From assembly GCF_007273535.1 (NCBI RefSeq), contig NZ_CM017505.1:23133-87132 (forward strand): a stretch of 64,000 nucleotides of DNA. The letters are read 5' to 3'. The notes below the pieces were generated by a model, which ran no database searches, was not told the origin of the DNA, and saw nothing but the letters and a program-made list of their open reading frames with translations. Origin of the DNA: Niallia circulans (GTDB taxonomy: Bacteria; Bacillota; Bacilli; Bacillales; Cytobacillaceae). Below, in pieces: positions 40,405 to 48,986 of this stretch. The position numbers and the translations under genes were made by a program. The stretch's first letter is position 1. Each line of letters starts with the position of its first letter.

Positions 40405-40896
40405 TTATTGTAATTTAAATGTATAGTTGGAAATTTCCTTTACTGTTGCATCTTTATCCTCTGATGATGCTAAATTTTCTGTTATACCTTCTATGTTTCC
40501 ATCCGCTATTGATCTAAAATAATAAGTATCCCCTTCTTTTACTATTATGAAATTTCTACCTTCTCGTTTAGAAAATGAACTTTCAATATCACCATACACT
40601 TCTGTTGCAACAAGTTTATAAACCTCATATTTATCAACCTTTTCACCTGTTTTTTCAACTGAAGTAATATTATAGTTAGAATCATCTTTATGTTCATCTT
40701 TTACTGTCCATGTGTTAGCCGAATCAACGTGTATAATCTCTTTAGTTGCTCTAGCCCCAATTAATGTTGATCCAACTGGAAGTAACCCTTCTGCTTGCTT
40801 ATTGCTTTTGCTTTCTTCTTTAGATCCACAAGCAGCTAGTAAAATCACAGTTATTAAGCACATCAAAATTCCTATTACTTTTTTCTTATAATGCAT
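40405..40896 (-). CDS. Lipoprotein, 163 aa
   Basis: ATG at 40896 behind GGAGGTAAATAT; a longer frame exists but has no ribosome binding site. The signal peptide MHYKKKVIGILMCLITVILL ends in the lipobox LAAC-GSKEE, so the mature protein is membrane-anchored outside the cell. The rest is a small beta-rich domain (ITSVEKTGEKVDKYEVYKLV). Function unknown. Surface lipoproteins on conjugative plasmids sometimes act in exclusion, but no motif shows this. Confidence 0.7.
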   Translation of the reverse strand: MHYKKKVIGILMCLITVILLAACGSKEESKSNKQAEGLLPVGSTLIGARATKEIIHVDSANTWTVKDEHKDDSNYNITSVEKTGEKVDKYEVYKLVATEVYGDIESSFSKREGRNFIIVKEGDTYYFRSIADGNIEGITENLASSEDKDATVKEISNYTFKLQ

Positions 40897-40994
40897 TATA
40901 TTTACCTCCATATATTTGTACACGTTTCTTTTACAATATAGCATAATCAGTTATTTTATAAAACCATTCCCAATTATGGATATTCAAAAAAAAA

Positions 40995-41012
40995 AGAGAC
41001 TAATAAGTCTCT
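40995..41012 (-). terminator. Terminator after the rep-like gene
   Basis: AGAGACT/AGTCTCT with a four-base loop, followed by TTTTTTTTTTT on the minus strand. Confidence 0.8.
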
Positions 41013-41019
41013 AAATATA

Positions 41020-42036
41020 TCAACCTTCTAAATGTGCTTTAAATAAATTATTTAATTCATCTTTTCCAAAACTATAATTTATTGTCTTTTTTTCAGCCTG
41101 GGCAGTTTGCCGATCATTAAATTCTTGTTTTAAGGACTTTAGTATATGAGCTGACTTTCGTTGTTCTCTTTTCATTACAATCCCGTTCAAGAAGTAAAAA
41201 GGGTAATTCTCTATATTTTTATTTTCTACTTCAATCTCATATATCATTTGTTTCACTTGATCTTTCACTTCATACCCATATACAGAAATGTTGTTTTTTT
41301 CGCTTAAACTAACAATAGCTTTAGCAACTACTGGATCAATTTTAAAATTAATTAGTAGGTTATATAAATTTTCACGATTAAAGGGTTGTTCTTCTTCATC
41401 CATTAATAAATTATTTGTATCATGATTTATTAAGTTATTTGAAACATTATTAGAGTTATTTGAAACATTATTAGGTTGCATTTCTGCAACGGTGACCGTT
41501 GCATTTTCGCAACCGTCCACCGTTGCATTTTCACAACCGTCTACCGTTGCATTTTCGCAACCGTTATTTATAGGTAATACTTCTAATTTCCGGCCACCTT
41601 TTCTCCCAAAAAATGCTGCTGAAGTATTATAATCTAGTTTCCAGTCCCTGCATTTCTCTAAAGGTTTTGTTTCTAATTCTTTATTGTTTTGAGGATAATC
41701 ATAAGGAATAATATTTACTGGTTTTTGAGATTTTCGAGCACTATCTTCATATTCAACTAAGTCTATTAATCCATATTCCCAAAGCACAGGAATAACATTT
41801 CTATAGAGAGTAGACTTATTCATTCCTAATTTTTCGGCTACTTTTTCCATAGACATTGGGATCTTTGCCATTGCTATATCGTCAATTTTTTCATCTGATC
41901 TGTTTACCCATGTATGAAATGTTAACCAATATCCAAAGGTTTTATATCCTAGTTTTGGAATCCAATCGTCTACTACAATGTAATGTAGTATAGGTAATCG
42001 TAATTCTTCTCTTTTTTTCTTAGCTTGAATAAACAT
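41020..42036 (-). CDS. Putative replication initiator with internal iterons
   Basis: 338 residues, ATG behind AGGGGAGTCAAC. About 1-110 contains a winged-helix pattern (KVAEKLGMNKSTLYRNVIPV and WEYGLIDLVEYED) of the kind found in plasmid initiators and DnaD-like proteins. The middle (about 155-200) carries the octapeptide GCENATVD three times and NNVSNN repeats. The C-terminal about 110 residues form a helical domain. The DNA encoding the middle is a set of iterons beside AT-rich repeats, the pattern of theta plasmids whose origin lies inside rep. The initiator call is inferred from this combination; I do not match it to a named Rep family. Confidence 0.65.
   Translation of the reverse strand: MFIQAKKKREELRLPILHYIVVDDWIPKLGYKTFGYWLTFHTWVNRSDEKIDDIAMAKIPMSMEKVAEKLGMNKSTLYRNVIPVLWEYGLIDLVEYEDSARKSQKPVNIIPYDYPQNNKELETKPLEKCRDWKLDYNTSAAFFGRKGGRKLEVLPINNGCENATVDGCENATVDGCENATVTVAEMQPNNVSNNSNNVSNNLINHDTNNLLMDEEEQPFNRENLYNLLINFKIDPVVAKAIVSLSEKNNISVYGYEVKDQVKQMIYEIEVENKNIENYPFYFLNGIVMKREQRKSAHILKSLKQEFNDRQTAQAEKKTINYSFGKDELNNLFKAHLEG
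41435..41567. repeat. Candidate replication origin: 24-bp iterons and AT-rich repeats
   Basis: Three 24-bp iterons, CCGTTGCATTTTCGCAACCG plus four bases, start at 41496, 41520 and 41544; a diverged one precedes them at about 41473. Just beside them, GTTATTTGAAACATTATTAG occurs twice (41435-41474), AT-rich and suited to melting. Confidence 0.65.
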
Positions 42037-42065
42037 GTTGACTCCCCTATTTTTAGTAGAAGAAA

Positions 42066-42105
42066 TCTTATATTGTGTGGTATATTATTTATAGAAAATA
42101 TAAGA
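42066..42105. repeat. Inverted repeat upstream of the rep-like gene
   Basis: TCTTATATT (42066-42074) and AATATAAGA (42097-42105), extended imperfectly outward to AGAAGAAA and AAGATCTTCT. It covers the expected rep promoter region and may be an operator or a leader hairpin. Confidence 0.45.
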
Positions 42106-42146
42106 TAAGATCTTCTTAATTTTTTTGAAAAAATAAATATGTTCTG

Positions 42147-42193
42147 AAATAATCCCAGATAGGTGCTGACTATGTGGGATTATTTATTTTTTT
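42147..42193 (+). terminator. Strong plus-strand terminator upstream of rep
   Basis: AAATAATCCCA (42147-42157) pairs with TGGGATTATTT (42175-42185), with an inner ATAG/CTAT pairing, followed by ATTTTTTTT. No plus-strand gene ends here, so it may end a counter-transcribed RNA started in the rep leader. The rest of 42200-42420 shows nothing further. Confidence 0.6.
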
Positions 42194-42421
42194 CTGCTTT
42201 ATAATTATTTACGGCCTTTTTATACAGTTATTGAGAGTAAGTTTTACTAGAAATTTTACGCTGTCATTAATTATATAAAATATATTCTATGTATTTAGGA
42301 AATTAGTAAGTACTCATTTTCTTTTCTGGTAATCAAATAAGTAACTCCCTATCCTCTGCTATTGTAGATTAAAAGAAATATTGTGCCATCTCCAAGTAAG
42401 TTCTATATAAAATCTAATATA

Positions 42422-42709
42422 TTATGTAACCACCCATAAAATTAATCCTAATATTAAAAGAAATGCAGCTATACCAGCAAACGATTTTATTACAAAAAAT
42501 CCAAAATTTATTATATATATGATAGCCTTATAGCCAATAAATACAAGCAATGCTAGGACAAACAATGATAATACTATTTGTAACATGATTTTTGTAAAAG
42601 TTATTAGTAAAAACACAAAAGCTACAATAATTAAAACAAGTGTTAAAAGCGTGATATAGCCTCTTTTGTAACTTTTCTTCTCTACAATGGTTCTATGGTT
42701 ATCCTCCAT
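42422..42709 (-). CDS. Small membrane protein, 95 aa
   Basis: A short charged N-terminus is followed by three hydrophobic helices (about 17-36, 38-60 and 66-94), with almost nothing outside the membrane. It lies ten bp after the RHH-like gene in the same operon. Function unknown. Confidence 0.6.
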   Translation of the reverse strand: MEDNHRTIVEKKSYKRGYITLLTLVLIIVAFVFLLITFTKIMLQIVLSLFVLALLVFIGYKAIIYIINFGFFVIKSFAGIAAFLLILGLILWVVT

Positions 42710-42719
42710 TAACTTTTCA

Positions 42720-42914
42720 CTACTCCTTATTCTTTTTTAAAATATCTTGGATATCTTTATTTTTGTTTATATATTCTTTAATAGCTTCATTTGCTATATC
42801 AGAAATAGTTAGTCCATTTCCTTTAAGTGCTACATATAACTTTAATGTATAATGTAAGTCTTCATTAATTTTTACAGGTTTTTTTGAAGGTCCTTTATTT
42901 TCTTTTTGTTCCAC
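42720..42914 (-). CDS. Small RHH-like DNA-binding protein
   Basis: 64 residues from the GTG at 42914, behind AAGGTGGG; an upstream GTG in frame overlaps that site. A basic, unstructured N-terminus is followed by KPVKINEDLHYTLKLYVALK and TISDIANEAIKEYINKN, the strand-helix-helix pattern of ribbon-helix-helix proteins such as CopG and ParG. A 14-bp palindrome abuts its promoter, so it probably represses itself and may also act in copy control near rep. Confidence 0.65.
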   Translation of the reverse strand: MEQKENKGPSKKPVKINEDLHYTLKLYVALKGNGLTISDIANEAIKEYINKNKDIQDILKKNKE

Positions 42915-42949
42915 TGAAATACCCACCTTAAATAACTTTATTTGACACT

Positions 42950-42991
42950 ATTATAGCACACTTATTGAACAGTAACAAGTAACTAGTTACT
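42950..42991 (-). promoter_or_regulatory. Promoter and palindromic operator of the RHH-like gene
   Basis: -35 TTGTTA (42973-42978) and -10 TATAAT (42950-42955) are 17 bp apart on the minus strand. The perfect palindrome AGTAACTAGTTACT (42978-42991) touches the -35. Confidence 0.65.
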
Positions 42992-43055
42992 TTTTGAACA
43001 GAAAAGAAGTTCATCCAAGATGAATCTCTTTTCTATATAGGTAACAGTAAAAGAA

Positions 43056-43718
43056 CTAATTATGGTTTTGGGGAAGATCCCCACCTTCTCTTGCTCTTTC
43101 TTCGTTTAGTTCTTCCTTTATTACATAAATAGTTCCCCTAGAAATATTAACTGCATTAGAAATTTTACTTATAGGAACATTATTGTCGAGCATTTTTACT
43201 ACGTTTAAATATATTCTTCTATCTTCTGGATCTGCTGCATTTCTATGATACTTTTTTGGCCGTCCTGATCCCCTTTGTTCTTTTAGAGACTTTATATATT
43301 GCATACCTACAGTTTCTCTTTTTCTGATGTCATTTAGTTCTTTATTATTGACCCATTTTAAAGTTAATATTAATTGTTTTCTTAGCATTGCTTGCATATT
43401 CCAGTCATTTTTACAAGCATTAGTAAGTTCTTCTACTCTTTCTTCTAAAAGTAAAATTCCTATATCTTTCTCATCTAATTTTTCAAGAACCTTGATAATA
43501 TCCTTAATAGATTCACCAAGTTCATCTATATCCCATACAACAAGAATGTCCCGACTATTCATGTTATCTACGTTATTTAGCAACAAAGTCAGTGGATCTT
43601 CAGCTTCATCCAATTCCATAATAATTCGCTGTACGCCTTCTTGCTTCATTCTATTTAGAATGTGAGTGTTGGGTGAAAGTTCGTCCATAAAGTTCTTAAT
43701 ATATCCTATTTTTTTCAA
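43056..43718 (-). CDS. Serine-recombinase-like protein lacking the catalytic serine
   Basis: 220 residues from the TTG at 43718, behind AAGGTGGTG. The fold is that of a resolvase: the start KKIGYIKNFMDELSPNTHIL aligns with the usual IGYARVST-x-x-Q but has no serine in place; then ILVVWDIDELGESIKDIIKV corresponds to the L-V-x-x-D-R-L-x-R block with the arginines also lost. The C-terminal helix-turn-helix is intact (ISKISNAVNISRGTIYVIKEEL). It is probably catalytically dead and kept as a DNA-binding or regulatory protein. An intact relative is at 48100-48678. Confidence 0.7.
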   Translation of the reverse strand: MKKIGYIKNFMDELSPNTHILNRMKQEGVQRIIMELDEAEDPLTLLLNNVDNMNSRDILVVWDIDELGESIKDIIKVLEKLDEKDIGILLLEERVEELTNACKNDWNMQAMLRKQLILTLKWVNNKELNDIRKRETVGMQYIKSLKEQRGSGRPKKYHRNAADPEDRRIYLNVVKMLDNNVPISKISNAVNISRGTIYVIKEELNEERAREGGDLPQNHN

Positions 43719-43906
43719 CGATTTCCACCACCTTTTTTTTACAAAACTTTTCATTTTCATCATTTTTATACGTTGAAATTAAACAATTGGAAGGAAAATA
43801 TTATTCTAATACTCATTTTTGAGTAGGATTTAATAATAATTTATATTATACACTATTTTATAGGACCTAATTGACTAGTTTAATAGAAATATATACCAAC
43901 TGAAAT

Positions 43907-44344
43907 TCATAAGTTAGTTATTAAAAAGACAATAAAATTGTACATAATATGCATAGTTATAGGCACCTTTATATCATTGGACTTATTATAAAAATAAGAA
44001 TAAATCAATCCATTCGCAAAATAAGTGATAATAAACCAATCAAAATGAAGCACTGAAAAGAGTAAATTAGAGAAAATAACCGATCCTTTTCTTCCTAAAA
44101 CGTCTTGGAAGGTATTTGGAATCCATTTTCTAAAAATCAATTCTTCTAGAATAGGACCAACTAACAAAGGAACCAAAATTTTTAGGAAATTAAGTTCTAT
44201 ACCTTTATTAATATTAGCCGTGTTATTAGCTGTTTCTATGGGAATTAGACTCTTTATAAAGGTAAGTATGCTGCTAACGATTAAGATAGCAACAAGCCCC
44301 CTTAAAATGAGTAATATCTTGTTATTACTTCTTAGCAAATTCAA
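43907..44344 (-). CDS. CPBP-family intramembrane protease, short form
   Basis: 145 residues, TTG start behind GAAGGAAAGG, overlapping the end of the topoisomerase gene by 20 bp. About four membrane helices. Motif 1 is ILEELIFRKWIP; later motifs are FSVLHFDWF and the C-terminal HIMYNFIVFL. These are the glutamate and histidine motifs of CAAX/CPBP proteases. The protein is shorter than most of the family. In bacteriocin loci such proteins serve in self-immunity; the role here is unknown. Confidence 0.8.
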   Translation of the reverse strand: MNLLRSNNKILLILRGLVAILIVSSILTFIKSLIPIETANNTANINKGIELNFLKILVPLLVGPILEELIFRKWIPNTFQDVLGRKGSVIFSNLLFSVLHFDWFIITYFANGLIYSYFYNKSNDIKVPITMHIMYNFIVFLITNL

Positions 44345-46385
44345 AAGAAACCTTTCCTTCTTTCAATACTAAATGAGCATCGAATTTTTTACTTGTTTTG
44401 GATGAAACAAAGCCTTTTACTAATCCGGTTTTTCCCTTTGTTAACAGTTGTTTAACTTGGCTTATACTAATTTTCTTTCCTGAAATGTTCTTAAAAATAA
44501 AAAATTCTTCTGAAGTATTTCCCTTTTGCATGCACTTATATACTTTTGCTTCTTCTTTCACCAAATAGCTACCGATCTCTTGTTTATTACTATCTTTTAC
44601 TTGTTGAACTGTATTTGTATCGATGTCTTTTTTCTTTAGCTCATTTAAAGTTCCACTAATAAAATTGCTAATGTTATTTAAGAAGACCTTCTGTGTGCCT
44701 GTTCCAGTACCAATTTTCTTTAGATAATCTTCCCATTTTGCTGTCATATCTGGACTTCCTAACAAGATATTTTTAGTTAGATTATAAAGAAGCGAGCCTT
44801 TTTGTGTTGGATATAACTTAGTTTTTTCCACTCGAATATATTCGCGATCTATAAGCGTTTTAATGATGCTAGAACGCGTTGCAGGTGTTCCTAGACCTAA
44901 TTTATCCATTAGTCCTCCTTTACCTCCTAGAGAAGCTTCAGTAAGGCGAGAAGGCGGCTTTGTCTTGCCTTCTTCTGTTTTAGGAACAAACAAAACACTT
45001 TCTCCTTCAACAAAGGCTGGTAATGTAACAATTTCTTCTTTTTTATCTTCTTCTAACGCTTCTACTTTGGTCCATCCTGGATTTTTAGGAACAATCCCTT
45101 TTGCGGTAAAGATAGAACCGTTTATATCTATAGTTACAGCTGTAGATTCGTAAATATAATCTTCAGCAAACATTAAAACAGTATTTCTAACAACTGCTTG
45201 GTATATATTGCGTTGAGCATCATCTAAAGATGATAAAGTAGGGATCTTTTCAGTTGGGATAATAGCATAGTGTTCCAGGACTTTATCATTGTTCACATAC
45301 TCTTTTCTTGGCTCTAAATGTACATTTTCAAAAGAAACACCAATTGTCGTTTTATACTTTTCTAAATTAGCCTTTAAATATTCAAACTCATTAGTAGTGA
45401 TTAAATCACAGTCTGTACGTGGATAAGACAAAAAGCCTTCTTGATAAAGGGTTTGTATAGTCTTCAAGGACTTATCAAGACTGTATTTCCATTTCTTATT
45501 TGCATAACTTTGTATTCCACCTAGATTAAATAATTTAGGTGCTTTTTTTGCTTTCATTTCTTTTTTTACTGAACTAATATTTGTTTGTTTCGGAGCATTT
45601 AAACCGAGTTTTTGAATAGCTGCAGCGAGTTCTTCTTTTGAAGGATATTTTGTATCGTTGGTAAACTTAACAGCTTTATTATCTTTTGTGACATTACCAA
45701 ACAATTTATAAAACGTTTCTTCTTGAAAATTCTTAATAGCTAAATCATTTTGTACTACCAGACTGTTACAAGGCGTTTGTACGCGGCCTAAAGAGTAAAC
45801 CCCTTGTAATCCCTTTGATTGAGCTAATAACGTGAAAAATTGGGTGAAATTCATCCCTACAAGGTAATCACTTATTTGTCTTGTTTGAGCTTCTACAAAG
45901 TAATTAAATGTATCTTTGCTATCTTTTAGATTTTGAAATCCACGTTGAATTTCCTTATCGACCATTGAGTTAATCCATAATCTTTTTTTAGGTGTACTCT
46001 TCACTTTTGCTGAACACTTACTGAAGATAGAATAGGCTATATTCTCTCCTTCTCGGTCAGGATCTGTGGCAATAATAATAAGATCTGCTTCTTCTAATTG
46101 CTTTTTAGCAGCGCTAAATTGTGCTCTAGTGCTACTTTTAACTTCATATAGCATTTTTTCCGGCTGAAAAGGAAGGTTTTCCATGTTCCACTTTTTATAT
46201 TGTTCTCCGTACTTATCCATACTGGCAAGCTCAACTAAATGCCCTATTCCCCAGGTTACAACGACTTCTCCATTTAAAATATTAGTGTCTACATCTAAAA
46301 ATCCATTTCCCTTTTTTACAGATCCTAAAGCTGTAGCATACTTGCGTGCTTGATCCGGTTTCTCTGCTAATATTGTTATTTTCAT
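44325..46385 (-). CDS. topB: DNA topoisomerase III
   Basis: 686 residues from the ATG at 46385, where MKITILAEKP begins the Toprim domain; the frame extends 23 codons upstream without need. Toprim acidic residues are in ADLIIIATDPDREGENIA. The active-site tyrosine is in EGFLSYPRTDCD (about residue 310). The enzyme relaxes and decatenates DNA through single-strand passage. Plasmid-borne copies are typical of large Gram-positive conjugative plasmids, where they help replication or resolution of transferred strands. Length and motifs are complete; a short zinc-less tail ends the protein. Confidence 0.95.
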   Translation of the reverse strand: MKITILAEKPDQARKYATALGSVKKGNGFLDVDTNILNGEVVVTWGIGHLVELASMDKYGEQYKKWNMENLPFQPEKMLYEVKSSTRAQFSAAKKQLEEADLIIIATDPDREGENIAYSIFSKCSAKVKSTPKKRLWINSMVDKEIQRGFQNLKDSKDTFNYFVEAQTRQISDYLVGMNFTQFFTLLAQSKGLQGVYSLGRVQTPCNSLVVQNDLAIKNFQEETFYKLFGNVTKDNKAVKFTNDTKYPSKEELAAAIQKLGLNAPKQTNISSVKKEMKAKKAPKLFNLGGIQSYANKKWKYSLDKSLKTIQTLYQEGFLSYPRTDCDLITTNEFEYLKANLEKYKTTIGVSFENVHLEPRKEYVNNDKVLEHYAIIPTEKIPTLSSLDDAQRNIYQAVVRNTVLMFAEDYIYESTAVTIDINGSIFTAKGIVPKNPGWTKVEALEEDKKEEIVTLPAFVEGESVLFVPKTEEGKTKPPSRLTEASLGGKGGLMDKLGLGTPATRSSIIKTLIDREYIRVEKTKLYPTQKGSLLYNLTKNILLGSPDMTAKWEDYLKKIGTGTGTQKVFLNNISNFISGTLNELKKKDIDTNTVQQVKDSNKQEIGSYLVKEEAKVYKCMQKGNTSEEFFIFKNISGKKISISQVKQLLTKGKTGLVKGFVSSKTSKKFDAHLVLKEGKVSFEFAKK

Positions 46386-46506
46386 TAATCTATACTCTCC
46401 TATTAGGTCTTTATTATTGAACGATTGTATGATAATTAGTTTTTTAATGAACAATATAACAATATCATCTTAAAATTTTCCTATCAATCTGTAAGATAGT
46501 AAAAAA

Positions 46507-46531
46507 AGACTATAGGATACAATCCTATAGT
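46507..46531 (-). terminator. Terminator after the 208-residue membrane protein
   Basis: GACTATAGGA/TCCTATAGTC with a five-base loop, followed by TTTTTTTAC on the minus strand. Confidence 0.75.
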
Positions 46532-46541
46532 CCTAAAAAAC

Positions 46542-47168
46542 TCATTTTTTTAACGTTTCTACTATGTTTAAAATTTTATTTATAGTATTTTTATTTTGCC
46601 GTTCTTTTATTTCGTTTATTTTAGATTGAATAAGGGAAATCTTATATGTAATTCTATTCCTTGCGCTACTATCAATTATTGGCATTAAACTTACACCAAA
46701 AGCAGAAATAGATAACCAATTTATTAGTGTGCCATAAGATTTTAAAGGATAGAGTATTGTAGCTGCCAATAATCCAACTGCAAAAAGTAAAGTAGTTGTT
46801 GTAAAAGCAAGTTTTTCAAACCTTCCCATTACCCTAAAAACACCATAACCCTTAGTTAATGTTTCTAAGATTCTTAATTCCTTTTCTAATCCATCTAATT
46901 CTGTTGTAGTAGGAAATTTAGAAATATTTATGTCTTCTTTACGAGCCAATGCTCTATAAATATAATCATTGATTGCTGTTAAAAACATCAGTAGGAATAT
47001 AACCACAGTAAAACTAATTAAATCTATCCAATTGAATTCTCCCATTAATGAAGTAATTATGGCAAAAGCAACAATTAATATAACTGCACCTGAATTAATT
47101 AACTTATTATCAAACATATATAACTTCTTATATTTAAAATTGTCATTCTGAATATCGCTTGAATTCAT
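46542..47168 (-). CDS. Four-TM membrane protein, paralog 1
   Basis: 208 residues: two N-terminal helices (about 23-45 and 48-68), a charged helical middle (about 70-115), two more helices (about 122-142 and 150-165) and a coiled C-terminus. It shares local sequence with the protein at 47419-48093: INDYIYR with INDLFYS, FPTTTELDGLEKELRILETL with YPSSTNDSNMLLTDLKTL, and NWLSISAFGV then ARNRITYKI with DWLSITALGL then AKNRIVNKI. No named family is recognised; the topology resembles SLATT-type membrane effectors only loosely. Confidence 0.6.
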   Translation of the reverse strand: MNSSDIQNDNFKYKKLYMFDNKLINSGAVILIVAFAIITSLMGEFNWIDLISFTVVIFLLMFLTAINDYIYRALARKEDINISKFPTTTELDGLEKELRILETLTKGYGVFRVMGRFEKLAFTTTTLLFAVGLLAATILYPLKSYGTLINWLSISAFGVSLMPIIDSSARNRITYKISLIQSKINEIKERQNKNTINKILNIVETLKK

Positions 47169-47342
47169 AGTAACTCCTTATAGCTCCCTGTCCTAGTATA
47201 AAAAAATCAATTAATTTTCAAATAGTAAACTATTTTCTGTATCCAATTGCTCACTTTAATAGATATATTTAGTGGTATGGTTTTGAACAATCTAACAATA
47301 TCATCAAAAAAAATTATATCAATCCATCAAATAGTAAAAAAG

Positions 47343-47415
47343 GACCACAATACACAACGATTGTAGTCTTAAAAACCTAAATTATATGAGTTTGTTTCTT
47401 GAATCAAACTCATAT
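47343..47415 (-). terminator. Two hairpins after paralog 2
   Basis: ATATGAGTTTG/CAAACTCATAT (47384-47394, 47405-47415) is followed by a second stem GACCACAAT/ATTGTAGTC (47343-47368) with a T-run on the minus strand (CCTTTTTTAC). Together they end the resolvase/membrane-protein operon. Confidence 0.6.
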
Positions 47416-47418
47416 TAA

Positions 47419-48093
47419 TCACTTTATTTTTCTATCCACTTTTTCTAGTTGTGCTAAAAGTTTCTCCGTTAAACTTTGTAAATGATTAACTTGATTTTTA
47501 AGCTGCGATATTTGAATATCGCTTTCCTTATTATTAAGTTGATCCGTTAACGATTGAACTTCATTAATTTTGTTAACAATTCTATTCTTAGCTGCTCCTC
47601 CAATTAATGGGTAAACGCCCAATCCAAGTGCTGTTATTGATAACCAATCAACTAAATCACCATAATTAGAATTAGTAAAATTCAAAAATGCAACTAGCAA
47701 ACTAAAAAATACCATTATTGCGATGAATGAATAGGACATTCTTTCGTTCATTGTCATTACGCGGATATATTTATTTGATTTTTCTAAATCTCGAAGTGTC
47801 TTCAAATCAGTTAATAGCATATTACTATCATTAGTACTACTAGGGTACTCTTGTAAATCTACACGTTTCCATGATAATGAGTAAAATAAATCATTTATTA
47901 TAGGGAAGAATAACCCAAATAACATAAAAATGATTGATATCCCGATACCTTTCCATGTGTAATCGGCATATTCCGGATAAATAAATTCCATACCTAAAGT
48001 GATAATTATAAGAATGATAAAAAAGGTCGAATAAAATCCTTGTACTTTCGTTTGATAAAAGATTTTAGATACTTTCTTTAGAAATTGCCACAT
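47419..48093 (-). CDS. Four-TM membrane protein, paralog 2
   Basis: 224 residues: the same plan as the protein at 46542-47168, with helices at about 18-36, 48-70, 125-143 and 152-170 and a C-terminal coiled coil (about 180-224, ending LAQLEKVDRKIK). ATG behind AAGGAG. It begins only six bases after the stop of the serine resolvase, so the two are co-transcribed. Possible roles include exclusion or a membrane-acting effector; none is proven. Confidence 0.6.
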   Translation of the reverse strand: MWQFLKKVSKIFYQTKVQGFYSTFFIILIIITLGMEFIYPEYADYTWKGIGISIIFMLFGLFFPIINDLFYSLSWKRVDLQEYPSSTNDSNMLLTDLKTLRDLEKSNKYIRVMTMNERMSYSFIAIMVFFSLLVAFLNFTNSNYGDLVDWLSITALGLGVYPLIGGAAKNRIVNKINEVQSLTDQLNNKESDIQISQLKNQVNHLQSLTEKLLAQLEKVDRKIK

Positions 48094-48099
48094 ACGATA

Positions 48100-48678
48100 T
48101 TACTCCTTCAAGTCTGTTCTCTTTTTAGCCCTTATTAGCGTACTTTTACTAATTCCGGTTATCTCTTCTACTTGTTTATAAGAATTAGTCTTTAAAAGGT
48201 CTAAAGCATGTTGTATTTGTTTTCTATTAAATTTTTTTGGCCGACCTTCTCTAAAATCTTCACGCTGTCTTGCTATTGCCTTTCCAGATTGAGTACGTTC
48301 AACAATCATATTTCTTTCATATTCAGCAAAAGCAAAAAAAATCTGTCTCATTAATTTACTACTGGAAGTGTTGTCTAAAATCATCCCCATATTATCAATT
48401 ATTACTTTTACACCTTTTTCAATTAACTCGGAAACAATCTTTTCCCCTTCAATTAGAGTCCTGGCAAAACGATCTAATTTAGTGACTATGAGTGTATCTC
48501 CAGATTTTAATTTTTTTAGTAATTCATTAAAGGCTGGCCTATCCATCGTTTTTCCAGTAAATGACTCTTCAATAATTTCATGACAGTTGTAACTTTTTAA
48601 TATGTTTATTTGATCCTTTAAACTATTTCCATCTTTTGCCTGTCCGTATGTACTCACTCTTGCGTACCCATAAATCAT
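48100..48678 (-). CDS. Serine resolvase/invertase
   Basis: 192 residues. The catalytic serine is in [12 protein letters not shown] (residue about 9), and the active-site arginines are in [13 protein letters not shown]; a C-terminal helix-turn-helix is visible in [18 protein letters not shown]. Complete and of normal length. It probably resolves plasmid multimers or a lost transposon's cointegrate. The region upstream (48711-48758) carries a promoter and an inverted repeat that may be its binding site. Confidence 0.9.
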   Translation of the reverse strand: MIYGYARVSTYGQAKDGNSLKDQINILKSYNCHEIIEESFTGKTMDRPAFNELLKKLKSGDTLIVTKLDRFARTLIEGEKIVSELIEKGVKVIIDNMGMILDNTSSSKLMRQIFFAFAEYERNMIVERTQSGKAIARQREDFREGRPKKFNRKQIQHALDLLKTNSYKQVEEITGISKSTLIRAKKRTDLKE

Positions 48679-48710
48679 TAGTTTTCTCCTTTACATTTGA
48701 CCCTAAGTAA

Positions 48711-48758
48711 TGACACCACTCAATATACTGATTCTATAACTCTTTTGTTTTGGTGTCA
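48711..48758 (-). promoter_or_regulatory. Resolvase promoter and possible binding site
   Basis: TGACACCA (48711-48718) and TGGTGTCA (48751-48758) are inverted about 40 bp apart. The outer one includes a -35 TTGACA, with TAGAAT 17 bp downstream on the minus strand. Upstream of this to 48940 nothing further is seen. Confidence 0.5.
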
Positions 48759-48943
48759 ATTCTTTTAAGTTATGATACCGAAAAAAGGGATTCACCTTAT
48801 AGGCACATCCCAATAACCAGTTTCTTTATTATGTTTACAGCTTTTTCAAAGTCATAGTCCCTTTTATTCGCATAGACCAAAATAATTGAGAAAGCAAAGT
48901 TGTTTTAATGGATAAAAGTAAATACTGTGAATTGTTAATAAAA

Positions 48944-48971
48944 AAGAGACGAATTCTAATTTTCGTCTCTT
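48944..48971 (-). terminator. Terminator of the RES-domain gene
   Basis: AAGAGACGAA/TTCGTCTCTT with an eight-base loop, followed by TTTTTATT on the minus strand. Confidence 0.7.
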
Positions 48972-48986
48972 TATTTAATATTTAGT

